Source: Eremophila alpestris peregrina
Lineage: Eukaryota; Chordata; Aves; Passeriformes; Alaudidae
Direction: 5' to 3'
DNA: 64,000 nt
NCBI GenBank assembly: GCA_009792885.1
Contig: WMCF01000035.1
Coordinates: forward strand, 3,782,361-3,846,360
This document shows positions 1 to 13,300 of the stretch, piece by piece; within the stretch, counting starts at the first letter, position 1; the number at the start of each line of letters is the position of its first letter. Position numbers and translations under genes: made by a program. The notes beneath the pieces were generated by a model. That model saw nothing but the letters and a program-made list of their open reading frames with translations, was not told the origin of the DNA and ran no database searches.

Positions 1-3000
1 GTTGCAGGAAGCATCAAGGTGGTCGTGGCAGGCATACTGCCTTGTTTTACTTTGAATATATGACCCTTAACTGCCTTATAGAGTGGGAAATCGTTTTTAA
101 GAAAACTCTTAATTCGAATACAAGGACTGTGTAAAGTCTCTTACATTTGCAGAACCTACTTAATGTCTGTTTTCAAGCATCAAAGGCAAAAAACTACTTA
201 ATGATATATAAAACTTCCCTGACTTGCTTTGATTGTCTCTATTGTTGAGGCAGCCCTTCTGCAACTGGAGTGTAAGAGTCTCATCAGATCAGGACTTCAG
301 ATCACAGATTTTTTTCCCCTCCTTTTCCTACCCTTTTGTTTTGTTTTGGTTTTTTTCTGTTTGAGGCAGATCACTATTCATGTTGCAAAATTCCTCAATT
401 TGCTTCCTGTTTATCTGATCTTTGTGTGTTACTGAGGGGGAAAAATTACCATCTACATTGCAGAATTCTAATTACAAAATTTCTGCTGTAGTCTTCAAAC
501 TGCATTCAGATAATTTCAAGTATGCACAAGTGGCTGAACACGGAGCCGTCTGAACTAGCAATCAGCTGGCATTTTTAGTTTTGAGCAACCAGCAAATTGA
601 ATTGGTAAAATTCATTCTGATGCCAGCAGGGGGGAGTGCTCTTGACTGCTGCTAGTTAAGAGTTTCATTGAAAGTGCAACATAATGGGAAGGGAGTTTAG
701 AAATAAGCAGTCGTGTAGCTCTCTTGATTAACAGGGCTGTTAGCTCGAGAGCTACATTGTTCCAGTGCTCCGTGGGGCGATGACAAGCAGGGCAGGGAGT
801 GACGCTCCCTGGTGAAGCTCCTTAGCCTTGCAAAAGGAGAAAGCGGGCAGGGAGGGGAGGGATTGCAGGTACATTCAGCAAAGAAAAGATGCTGGTAGCC
901 ATATTTGTCTGCTTTTCATGTAATTAAAACCTCACTCTCATCATTTTTTCCTCTCTGTCAATGACCCTGAGAGTTCAGACATCTGGAACTCTGCAGAGCT
1001 AAGTCACAGACACTGAATGCAATGTCTCCTTTTTGAATACTGTTTATCTGAATTATTCAGATTAAAGATTTCAGAGGTTTGGAGTTATCAGATTTTCTTA
1101 CTGGCAGTTGATTTTATAATAATGTTTGTTTGCAGATAGGGTCTGTGTTCCTTTTAAGACAGCTTAAAATAGCTGTTAGTGCCATAGCAAAATTTAAATA
1201 AAAGCTAGGTGCTGCAAGTGTGTGTAGGAAATAGGCTAGCTTTTATAAAGTCTAGCTGTCTGGAATGTTATTGTAAAATAACATAGAGAAATATTAGGTG
1301 TTGAAACTTAAGCTGGCCAAGCATCTCTCTCACACATGATAAAGTATGATGATCTCAATTTATAATTGTGGTACTGGAAACTATATGTTTGGTTTTTTTT
1401 AATGCACTACTTTTCAGTGGAATGCTATGTTATGTATGGTCAGATCAAGTAAGAGAAGTTCTTACAGCATTGTAGAATGAAGTCATGGTTGAAAACGTGG
1501 TGCCAGCTACACGATGTCTGAATTTTTTCTGATATGCTGCATTTGAATTTGTCGTTAGAGAAAGAGTATGTTTGCAAATGGTATCATATTCCCTTAGCCA
1601 TAACGTTTAATGCATTATTGAAATAGTTGCTTTGATCCCAGCTGATCCATGATGGTACCTGAATAAGACTGAAATCACAGGAGGTTTCAAATGTGATAGA
1701 ATTCCTGGGACAGGGTTCAGACTGAACCTGGATGGCTCCAGTCAGCAGCAGGTGTCTGGAATCACTGAGGTTTGGCTTGGGACAGACCTAAAGGATCATG
1801 CTGTCTACTCTTTTTCTCCGAGCCAGGATGTGATACAGGTACAGTCTGGTCTGCTGTAAATCCTCTCACCCTCCAAAATCCAGAGAATGATAGGTAGGTC
1901 TTTCAAGTGCCTGATGATTTTAAATACCCCAAACATTTTCCCAGTGAGTCTCATATGCACTGAAAGATGAATGTCTGTTCCTAATTTTCTGTTTAGGCAT
2001 TTAATATTTCTTTCCAATCTGTACTATTTCATGTGTGTCTTTGGTCTCATTTTTGCAACATTTTTCCAGGTTATAATGATGATTTTAAACTCTTAGCCTG
2101 TTAAGTGTTTGCAGACACTTTTGCCGGCAAAACCACCTAGAGGTTTTGCAGTTTACTCTGTCATTGTGCAAGTCAGGACTAAATGCACAGAATTTACCTG
2201 TAACAAGCACAAGCTATGATTTGACAAAGGACTAGTAATTAATAATCTGAGTGAAATTTATACTTCCGTCACCTGGGCTATGTTTCTTTGTTATGGTAGT
2301 GTTACATAAGGCAATGTCAAATGATCTCTTAGCTAGGATATGGTTATATGTCAAAGAATGAAATTGCACGGTGCTCATGGATTCATGATGATGTTCTGTG
2401 TTGCTCACCTAGTACTTTAATACTTTGTTTTCTTGTCTGTCTGGATATCTGTACTTTCTGAGGGTCACCTTTTACAGTCTTAAAACCAGATTTGGTATAT
2501 CTACTTTTGGGTGGCTGAAGTAGAGTGATACTGGAAGTAAAAAAAGGGAAACAAATTTCCAAGTGCGTAAATGTTTTCCAGATCTCATGACAGCCCACCA
2601 GTCTTCACTTCTATTGCTAATTTAGCATGAAACATGGCATATCATATTCTGCTCTAGTTTTTCTGGTTTGAATGGTTTTGTGGGTGGGTTTTTTTGGTTT
2701 GTTTTTTTTTTTTCTTATTTTGACAAGTTTGGACCCAGAGTCTTAGCCAGGGTGCTAACAACTGGACTTCTAAGTGTAAAGGATTTAAGGCTGATCAACC
2801 AAGTTGGAAATGGTTTCATGTTTTTCAAAAATAATTGCAATATTTATTTTAATTTATTCCTTTTTTCTTTTCTATATAAAAGTTTTAATTGTGAAGAAAT
2901 GTGATAAAACAGTAGGTGTGTATTACTGTACTGATTATTCTCAATTTTCATTTCTTTTCTCTGAGGCTCTCTTCTCTGCTTTGAGGTTGGAAGGGTTAAA

Positions 3001-4269
3001 TTTAGGGAGGGAAAACTCCCACTGATTAAGTCTTATGTCTAATTTTTAAATTAATAGGAGCAACAGAACAAAAAATCTACCTGGGAACTTCATTTATGTT
3101 AATTATTTGTTAAGAAATAAATTTGGTTCTTTATTGTTAATTAGGAAAAGTGGATATATTGGGAAAAGTATAAAATAATGTTTGCAAATTATCACATCTG
3201 TTAGTTCTTCACTCTGGTCAATACTGTTGCTTTTTGCAGTCCTGAACATAGATTTTGTGGTGCCATTCATTAAGGAAGAAGCTTACAGATGAAGAAGGGG
3301 TGGGAAAAGGATATTTTCTTGGACTGCAAGCTATTCAAGATAGGGACTTTCTTTTGCCTCAGGAAATGGTGTTCCGTTTCTCGTGCAGTTCCTTCACCAT
3401 TGTTTTAATGCAAAGAAGTAGTGGCACTGTTAAGAATAATCTGTTTTATGTGTGCCTCTGAGTCTGAAGTCATCATGTGCCACTGGAAGGCAATAGAAAA
3501 GCTGTGCTGTGTATAACTTTAGCATCGTTTGGCAGAATGACTGTGGCATTGTGTTTGTACTCTGCAGATTTTAAAGAGGATACGTTCTTGGCTGATGGCT
3601 CAGTTGCTGGCTTGGAGAAACAGTTGACTGCTTTTGGTCCTTAACTACGTTCTTCAATTTGCATGGTTTTGCTGGTTCTTCTAGATCAATCAACAACAAC
3701 AACAAGTCTTTCTCTAATTTAATGTTTGGCAAATGCTTCTTGCACAGGCCTGTTTATTCTAAAAGTGCAGTAAATGTGCTTCCCAACAGGGTATTGTTGA
3801 AATGCAGCAGCTGTGACACTGAGCACGGTGTAGGACAACCCTGCCCAGCAGTGTGGAGAGGGCATTTTAACCTAAAGGCACTGCCCTTGGGAGCAGGGCC
3901 AGGAACTGTACTACAGAGAATGAGGATTTCTCATCCTCACATCTCAAATACAGTGAGGTGTATCCTATAAAATCTTTGCATACACTGCTCTTCCAGTATT
4001 TCTTCTGGCTTTTTTCTCTCCAGTTTTCATGGAACTACCAGGCCTTTCTTCTGACAGGTGGTCAAATAATTGGATCACCAGAATACTCCTGTGTTCAGTT
4101 TGCTGTGCTTGTGCTGGAAACTACTGGGGAGCACTGCCTCATGCCATGTTTGTCCTGTGCTCTTGCAGCAAAGTCAGATGTCTAACATTAGTGCTGATAA
4201 GCAGGTTAATGTCACTTTGTGAAGAGCTCAAGCAACCCCTAACGAAGCTTTCTCTCTTTCCCTCTGCAG
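1..4269 (+). other. ZMIZ1: Intron of ZMIZ1 upstream of the recognised exon (3' part)
   Basis: This stretch is AT-rich, CpG-poor and stop-rich in all frames. I looked for the preceding ZMIZ1 coding exon, which would contain the initiator methionine region and end just before the VVSRV residues, and did not find it, so that exon should lie to the left of the window. The stretch holds a T/G-rich run at about 2689-2713, a CTCF-core-like sequence at 623-636, and the acceptor signals at its right end. I see no other gene in it. Assignment to ZMIZ1 rests on the exon at 4270. Confidence 0.8.
4239..4269 (+). promoter_or_regulatory. ZMIZ1: 3' splice site: branch-point-like motif, polypyrimidine tract and AG
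   Basis: A CTAAC motif at 4239-4243 places a candidate branch adenosine at 4242, 28 nt before the exon. A C/T-rich tract follows and ends in CTGCAG at 4264-4269. The spacing and base composition are those of a standard vertebrate acceptor. The tract leads directly into an open frame that matches ZMIZ1, which supports 4270 as the first exonic base. Confidence 0.8.
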
Positions 4270-4375
4270 GTGGTTAGTCGAGTGGCAGCTCAGCAAGGAT
4301 TTGACTTGGATCTTGGATACAGGCTACTGGCAGTATGTGCAGCCAACAGGGACAAATTCACTCCAAAATCAGCTG
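4270..4375 (+). CDS. ZMIZ1: ZMIZ1 internal coding exon (part of the N-terminal TPR-like region)
   Basis: ZMIZ1 is a nuclear PIAS-like co-regulator with a C-terminal SP-RING zinc finger. It acts with transcription factors including the androgen receptor, SMADs and NOTCH1, and its N-terminal TPR-like domain is reported to mediate NOTCH1 binding. The exon encodes 35 complete residues starting VVSRVAAQQG and ending DKFTPKSA, plus one base of the next codon. I recognise this as roughly residues 59-93 of vertebrate ZMIZ1, inside the N-terminal domain. The exon starts in phase 0 and ends after the first base of a codon (phase 1), followed by GTAGGA as donor. The paralogue ZMIZ2 lacks this N-terminal region as far as I recall, so ZMIZ1 is preferred. 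The frame has no stop or frameshift. Neighbouring coding exons are not in the window. Family recognition is from memory and was not searched. Confidence 0.93.
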
Positions 4376-7300
4376 GTAGGAAAAGCCTTTTTTTGCTGTA
4401 TTGTTGATTCTCAGATGATCATATTCTGTTAAAAAATGCTACCTGCAACTGTCTTGCATTCTGTAAAAACAAAAGCAAGCACGTATTTGGTGGTTATAGT
4501 TCTGTTGCTTTTCGCATTACAGTGGCATGCTCTTCTGAGCATACATGACTTTGGAAATTTGTATTTTCCCCAGCTCATGCCGTTCCTTGCCCTGTTTGGT
4601 CTCATGAATGAAATGCTGCTTTCAGAAGCACAGATGTTTAGTAATTTCGTGGTACAAATGAACATACTCAGACCCCTCCCTCTTGGTAAACCATTGACTT
4701 TCTGTCATGTGTCCGCCTCTAAATCTTTCACATCCATTCTGCGCTCCCAGGTGTACCTATTGCAAAACTTGTGCTCCTTGACTTCATGCCTGTGCAAATA
4801 AGTACCATGGTTCCTTATACATATAGACCTTAGCATCAGAATTTTGAGCCAAGAGTAGGTAGTAATTCTATTGCTGTAGTAGCCATTTTTCCAGTATTTT
4901 ACAGCAATAATCTGTTACAGGTCTCTGATCAAGTAGCAATATTTGATCATGATGTATCACCATTGCTCCTTTTGGAGATGTAGAAATGCACTTAAGGGTC
5001 TTTCTGCTTCTCACATGTTCGATTTAACTGGAGCATTTAATTCTGGTTCTCCTTTTCTTAGCTGATGAATGTCAACATAATGTGCACTGGCTTGGAAAAA
5101 AGGCAGATAATTGTTCTGTTCCAGACTGAGTGTGGTTAACTTTCCTGCTTAGTACTAAAATGGTATGCAGTCCATTTTGGAACATCAGAAAAGGTTACCT
5201 TCTTCCAAAACAGTCCCTTTTAGCCAACTGATTGGGTGTTAATATTTCTTGTCATATTCCTTTTCAGTTTTTATCAGCCCCAAGCTTATTTACTCATGGC
5301 TATCTATTGTCCTAAGTGTTCTAAGCAGTTCCTCATGCAAAAGTGGCTTTCACATCAAAGCATATTCACTGGACTTAGTGTTTTAATATTTTCTGTGGGA
5401 AGGGACCATTAATCTTACTAGATGTTGAGTAAACTGTCTGATTTTCATCCAGGAAAACTGTGTGGAGGATAAAACGTTCCGTTGACCAAGCACAATGTCT
5501 CTTTTTTCTGACTTCCTATTAAGTTTATCCATTAGATATCACATCTCTTCTTGGTTGTTTGGTTTGTTTTTTGGTTTTTGGTTTTTTTTAAAGTCTATCA
5601 AGGGAGGCTATCCAGCTATGACAGCATTACATTTTCTTCAAAAACATAGCTATTCCCCCTCTCTTACTAATTCTTCCTGAGTGTCTCTGTCAGTGTGTTA
5701 CTGGATGTTAGGCTGAGTCAGATGTTGCAGTCCTTTTCCTTTGGGGCTTACTGAGGGAGGAGTCTTGATAACTGCTGGTCAGTCATCATGGTCCAGAAAA
5801 GCCCAATGTCAGTGTTTGATTTCTGTCAGTAATTACTTTTTTTGATTAATATATGTGAAGGGTTTTTTTTTTATCTTAGCACTCCATACAGAGTTCAGTC
5901 TTTCCCTTCTTAATTGATACAATACTGGAAAAGCTGGTAAATCACGTGCTCTTCTCTCAGTATATTCTAAACCCCTTTTCAGTCTTTTGCTTTGCTTCCT
6001 ATTTCCCAGCTGTATATACAAGTAATTTCTTTTCAGTGATCTTAAGTATTTGGTTTCACAACTGCTTTAGTTTTACTACATATGCAGTTGTTTCTCCAGT
6101 TTTTCCCGGGGTTTCATCATGCCCATCTACACTGTGCTTTTTGTGCTCTTACTATCTGTGTTAAATACTCATATTTTGGAGCATGCCATAACATATTTTG
6201 TGAATTGTCACATATAGCCCCTACTCTAAGGATGTCACGTTTGCATATGAGTTCTGAGAGCTACATTGTTGAATAGGCGGCTTGAAAGATTGACAGACTG
6301 TGATTACAAATGTGAGGTCATTTCAGAGCACTTTTTTAAAGGGTTATTTTCCACATAAGAGTGCATCAATATTTACTGATTTGATTCATTCAGTTTTTGC
6401 AAAAAAGTTGAGATTGTCCTTTGCTTTTCTTGTAGAGTGTGCATCATTGAAAGCTGCCTTTTGTGATTTGCTTAAGTTGTTGTCAGGGATGCTTGCAGGT
6501 TGTTTGGAGAAACTCCTTCTGTTTTCTTTTGCATTTAATGAAAGACACTTCCAACACTTCTTCCAGTCACATTCCTGCAGAAATCCCCTGATGTAGATAT
6601 CAAATGGCATTAATTTTAATGAATAAGAATTTGTTTTCCCTTTCCTCCAGGCTTAAGGGAAATTTACAATGGTTTGCATTCATTCCTCCAAGTATGAATT
6701 TAATGCTGCCAATGGGATCACTCTGGAATCCTTTTTAATCCACATTGTTTAGTGTCTGACGTTCTTAGATGCTAGGAGAGAAAAAGACTTTCTAATTAAA
6801 ATATATTTGAGTAGGTGAACATTGGGGGAAAATAGTTGGGAAAATCCTTTCAAGGACCATGCACTGCTAGTACCTCCTTACAGCTTGGGACAAGGCTTGC
6901 TGGCTGATGTCCTGCAGGCTGGAGCCTGGAGTGGCCCCTGGCAGTGGTGGCTGGCAGGCTTTGCAGCTCTGCTGTGTGCAGCAGGTGCACCCCTCTAGCC
7001 CAGTGTCCCTCAGGAGATGGCTGAACCAGTGCAATCAGTAGTCCTGCTTCTGTTCTCCAGCACTTCCCACCCTATGTTTGTTCAGGGACCTCTCTGGCAG
7101 AAGAGATTTTGCTGGTTTGGCTTCTTCTCTGTTGGACTGCTCCTTGAGCTGTGTCTGTGCAGGCCCCAGCAGAGTCAGGGTCCCCATGGCAGTGCCTGGG
7201 GATCTCTCTTATCCCTGGTGGAAGTGGGCTGGAGCCTGAGGCTAGAGGGCAGAGCAGCCAGCTGCCAAATTGGCTCAGCTCTATGGGAAAGCCACCCCTT

Positions 7301-10300
7301 GGTTCTTGGAAATGGCTCCACGATGTTCCATCCCAGCTGGTTGAAGCTGTTGTGGTTTCCTGCTGAGCTGGAAAGGAGTGCAGATGGCAGATCAGAGTCC
7401 AGGCAAACATGGGGGAAGCAGGGAGGGATGGGAGGCTGCAGTTTTTCAGATGGCACAGCCTCAGCTGGGGAAAGGCAGGGCACCAAACCACGAGCTGTCA
7501 GTTCCTTGCCTTCTCCCATCCAGGATAGTTTGGTGTTGCTGAGACAGTGTTTGATGTGCTTCTTGATGTTTTTTTCCTTGGTCACTGAGATAGTTAGCAA
7601 TTAGCTAATACAGATTGTTTTGGAGAATGCCTAGGGGGGAGGTTCATGCAGCATGAAAAGTATTAATAAGTTGCCATGTGTGTTTTTAAATAGAAATGAC
7701 GATTTAATGACTGTGCCTTTTGTCTGTGCTTTCTGATGTTTGTACCTGAAATAATAGCTGCTGCCTTTTATTCTTCTAGCCCATGCTGCTGCAACAGGGC
7801 AGCTGCCTCAGCAGGAGGTCAAACAGCGTTTCCCACCCTGCAGACAAATGACAAAGCCTTTAAAAATATATGTGTCTCTTTCAGTGACAGCTGCTCCCCA
7901 GACCTTCCACTGCACATTCCTTTGCCTTGTTGTGACACCTATGGGGAATGGCCCAGCAGGTTGGCTGCCTGCTCATTTGCTTCCAGACTGCAGTAACCTG
8001 AGTTGCTCTCAGTATGTGAGTGCAGAGGTGTTTATGCATTCTAGCTGTTCCTCTTTAAACCTGATGCACCTCTCTCTGAATAGTGTTTGCTTGGACTTTT
8101 TCTGAGCATATCTAATGCTTTTGCCTTACCTATAGAAATAATTTAGTAGCTTTATTTGAGCTATTCAAATAGAGTTCACAAATGAAAGTGTTTATTTAAA
8201 AAAAAAGTGGGGGGATAGGAAGAGATGGAACAATTTTCTGTTCTGAAATACTTTTTTGTAAAAGATACTTTATCGAGCTACTGAATTTCATTGCTCTTGT
8301 AGCTACTTTTCTACTTTTGCTTTTGTCAGGAGGCCAAGCTGAGGCCAGACAAGGGGGCGACAGGATGAGATCATACAGGGAGCTTTGTCAGAAAAGGACA
8401 GTGCTCAGTATCTCTGTAAAGAGAGAGGGGAAGGAAGAAGCCTGAGGGCAGAACTGTGCAGAAAAGGTACTTTAGCAGTCACTGAACAGCTACAGCATAC
8501 AAATGCTATGATAGCTTGGACAGACAGCTAAGTGTTGGCTGTTTGATAGCAGAAAGCAGCCCCTTTTTGGTACTGCTTTGCTTTCATCCCTTAGGCTGTG
8601 CTTGGTGTGCTTCTGATTTTACTTTTCAAGAGCAGTTATTTAATAATCTTGATTTTATATGAAGTAGGGACTAAAACTTCATAGTATTTGAGGACTCTAT
8701 ATTATGGGATTTTTTATATCTTTAGCTTCAGTCATTGTACTCAAACTGTCATATAATAGGGCTGTTCTTGTGAGTAGGTGCCAAAGCTGTAAATAAATTG
8801 GATGCTGGGTTAACAGAGGTATTTGCAGTGAGAGTGCTGGCAAATGGAGGTGTTCAAACATTACTTGACAAAAAACAGAGACTGAGGTATGTCCTGATCA
8901 GGATAAATTTTCAAAGCAATAGTAGAGATTGGGCAGAGAGTATTTTGGTGTATTGTCAAATCAAACTTCCAGAAATTATAAAAGGAGAGAAGAAATGATG
9001 CTACAATATGAATGAATAAAAAAGTAGAAAGTAAGGATAGCCTCTAGATCATGGAGGACCATAGGGCTAGATTAACACTTTCACTAAGTTTCCAGTAATA
9101 ATGCTCACATTATCTGTGGAGACAAGGCAAAGTGAGGTGGCTAAAAGGATTACAAGCATAGAATAGAAATTGCTCCAGCCAAGGCTGATGGCATCCCTCC
9201 AGCTTGAAGGGACCAAGTGATTGACAGGCCTGTGTTAGGAAAGAAACAGCATATAAATTGTCAGTCTCATGCCTCACGCCAAAGATTTCCAGCAAGTCAA
9301 GTCAAAATGGTCTTATGTGACTGGAGAAAGAACTACAAATGCTGTGTCTGCACTTAGGAAAGTGGCTGATAAGAATTAGTAAGCAGCTTTATGAGAGCGA
9401 AGTAAAAGCTTGGGTTGTTTGTGAAATGAAAGCTGAGCAGAGTTATGAAATATATGTAAGTACTAACAAATGAACAACTCAACAGGAAGAGCTATGATGC
9501 TGCAGTACAGTATTGACACAAAAATATATTGCTGTAAATTGAATAGAACACTGAAATAAGTGGGGAATTCAGAATTATTAGGACAGTTACATTTTAAAAT
9601 GTTTTCAGCTAGAGTGACATTGGAGAGGGATGGAGCAGAGTAGAGGAAAATGGAAAAGTGAAAGAGCTTTTTTAAAAATGAAATTCAGTGTATGAAATTG
9701 TGTAATGTTGTTCTTGATGTAGCTGGAAGCTGGTTAAGAACCTTTTATCTGTGTCATCCTAAATTTCTACTACATTTTCATGCAGATATCTAATCCATTG
9801 CTATTTAGAGCTGGTGTCCTAAAACCATCCACTTGACAATCCTCATTAAAATAAAGGTATTATTTTGTGCTATCTGTTACCTTCTGAAACAGCTTTTGGT
9901 GCTGAAGACTGACTACATTTTGGGTTATCTCGAAGTTTACTTCCCTGCTCTTAGCACAGATCCTCACTGTGTGCCCTTGTCTGCTTTGCTCTCAGTTTTG
10001 CAGTTCTTTATTTTTCAAGCAAGGATAATAATATTCATTCCATCTCTCTTTTATTTATCTCATTTAATTAAATTCAGTATCATGCAGTACAGAATCTACC
10101 TCTTCCCCTAGGTAGTTATCCAGTGCAGCAGAGCCATGGTTTCAGCTGGGACACTTTGTTTTCATACAGATAAAATAATCCTGCTCTCGTACATATACTG
10201 GCAGGATACACTTCTATTGCAACTAAGTCTTTCTTTCCCAAAGATTTATAGTATGAATACTACAAATAAACGACTAATTAATTCTTAATTCATTTAGGTT

Positions 10301-13300
10301 ATGAGGTTAGTTTTATGAGTTTCTCTCAACGAAGTTGGAAACTTCCGGTGACCAAAGTGAAACAGTGAGTAGTGCTGCTGAGTGGCAAGCAGCATTAATT
10401 CATGTCTGTACTCTCTGACAGCCACATTTACACTGGCTGCAGAAAAGGCACAGTGGACTTTGCCCATTTGTCCCACCCATGAGTTCACTCAGAACCTCTA
10501 TAAGACCTGCAGTTTTAGCAGTTATATCCTATCTCTTGAGCCTCTGTCAGGTTGGTTTGACATATGGCAGACATGTCAGTAGTCAGGTCTCAAACATCTT
10601 GAGGTTAAGAAGAGCCTGCAGAATGAGAAGCTTTTCCCCACTGGGCCTTATTTGTTCAGGTTGTTCCTGTTCCCTTCTCTGAGAGGTCTGCTCCTCATGT
10701 ATTTGATCTGCCTTCTGCTCATGGGAAACATGATCATACTTGTGTCAGATTTTAACTATCCTCAGCTGCACAACTCCTCTTCATTTTTACTGGGGGCTTG
10801 AGGACCTTGTGACATAGCAATGTAGATATTATTTTTGATAGTGTAGGTATTATTTTGATGAAAATGCACTTTCTTTTTGGCATCACTGTTCTGCTGTACA
10901 CTTCAACACCTATGTTTATAAAGGAGGTCGCATGGCTGAGCTGCTGCTTCTTTATTCTGACTAGTCAAAATACCAGGTGGTGTATCTGGCCTGTTCTTTT
11001 TGACATTTCACTGGTCCTTGTTACCATGGTACCAATTCTGACTTTGAGAGATGTCACAGTAGAACTGTTGCCAGGCTGGAACATTTTTGCTCTAATGTCT
11101 TTACTATAGCACTTAAAGAAATTGTGGACACTTAACTACAGCAACAAGCTTGTTCTGTTTTCTTAGTCTGTGCCTTGGATTTTCTTGAGGCTGGTACTTA
11201 CCTGAATGTTCTCTCTGCAGCAGATTTGAATGTGTAGTGCATGAACTTATGCAGTTCCTGGGAAGAATCTTTCCCTAGTGTATGCAACACACTTTCACTT
11301 GGACTGGAACTGGCATTCCCCAGAGAAGATTTCTGTTGATCTCTATCCGTGTTTTCTGTCTTGTGCTTCAGGGATTCCATATGTGCTGAGAACAGCTGAA
11401 GATTTGGTGGTAGAGGCAGCTTAGATCTTGGTCTGGGTGTGAATTTTGATTTTTCATTTTATGTTGTTTTGAGTAACTTTCCTCTGGAGATGAGGTAAGT
11501 CACAAATGTCAAGTAGGATGGGAGGCAGCTGTGAAAGCCTGCATATGTTCATGGGAGAGAAGAAAGCAAACTCTTAGAATGGCATTTGCCCTTTACAAGT
11601 TACCTTTTCTCAGCTTACAGCAAGCAGTCCTGCACTTGTTCCCTTTTGAGCTGCAGTGCATCCAAATGTGCCTCACTGCCAGTGCTCTCTGATTAGCCTG
11701 TGTATCTTGGAGGCATTCAGAGAAGGTTGTGAGGAGCTCTGAGAACAGTAACAGAGCAGCTTCCATGGGGATTGGGAGGGTTTGTGGTGCTGGAGGGCTG
11801 AGCCACGAAAGCATGAACTGTGTGAACAGATCAGATTATTGAGCTCCAAGAACAGCAAGTTCACTTCCTAAATACAATTGAGATTCCATTGCTCACACTT
11901 TCAGATCCATCCCTAATTCCTCCAGGCTTGTCTGCAGCATGGAGTCAGCCTGTTAAAGTTCTTGCTCTGAATACTCTAGATATGGCACTCTGAGAAACAC
12001 TATGATTAGTAGATAAGATGTTAAATGTAGTATTTCTCTTTAAAAAGAGAGATTTCCATACTGAGAAGTTTTGAAAAAATGTTTTTATTTCATCTTTTCT
12101 AATGCTCATATTTAAGTACACCTGTTAAAGCACACTGATAGCAAGGTATTTGCAGAAGTTCTATGTGATACAATAAATTAATTTCAATACCAGTTAAGAA
12201 TAAACAAAAAATCATCAGGATTCATCATCATAGATAATTCTAATTTGTGTTAGTCTCTCTGCAACTTCATGGGAGGGGATTCAAGAAGAAAGACCACAGA
12301 ATAAAGGAAAATTGATTTGAAGAGAGCTCCTAAGTAATACATTCCAAAAACAAATGCATATTGTTCTTTATAAGGTGCTGTTTTTCTCAGAAGTTCAGTA
12401 TAAATCAGTATGTTCATGTTTGATGAGGCTTCTGGATTGTTTCCTTTTTATTGATTGGTTTTGCCTCTACCTACGTTTACTTCCAGTAAAACATATAAAG
12501 AAAACCATGAGATTTGCTTTCATTTGCAGATTTTCTGGATGCCATGGTAAATTACTCCCTTTTTATTTTTTGGTATTCTGATGAAAATGCCACAGTACGT
12601 GTCATTGTGAGACACAGTATCTCTGGATATCCCAATAAATCCAGACTTTATTCCTGACACTTCCATGTAAGGTAAATCATTATTCCTGATTTGAGAAATA
12701 GATGGAAAAAAATAAGATTTTCTTCAAGAAGTTTAGTAGCTTAACTCCAAAAGGTGTGAATTGAACTAGAAAATTAAGTTGGTTTGAATCTAATTTCTAT
12801 GACCTACACCAGGCTTTTAGGAAAGTCTGGATGTCAAGTCCAAGAAACAAATACATGATGGTGAGTGAGTCTCTACTAAAAGACTTCTCCATAGATGTAG
12901 TTGTTTTTGGGGCTGAAGCTCATAGATAAGTTTTTCTAATGTACTGGAAGGCTGAAATGATGAAGCACTGAGATGCCTGGATATTGAGCAGTCCTAAGGA
13001 AATCTCTTTGGCTCTTACCTATCTGTCTAGCAGGTATCTCAGCTGTATCTCTGCTTTGCTGCTGCATTTCTTATGTGCACTGTTACAAAGGGCCAGTGCT
13101 TCTTCGTGTTTTGTATGAACTTGAGTATCTACGCAGCTTCTGAGATTCACTCTCAGCAAACCTTTCAGCAGTAGCATTTCATGCAGAATGTTGGCTCCTG
13201 TGAAATATGTGATCAAACTCATTATTAATTCAACCCCCTACAATACTTCAGTATTCCTTACTTCTTTCAGAAATGCCTGCACTTAAGGTGTGCTGGGGTT

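Noticed and set aside
8340..8360. CTCF-like 'aagggggcgac'
   Set aside because: The 5' half of the CTCF core does not match.
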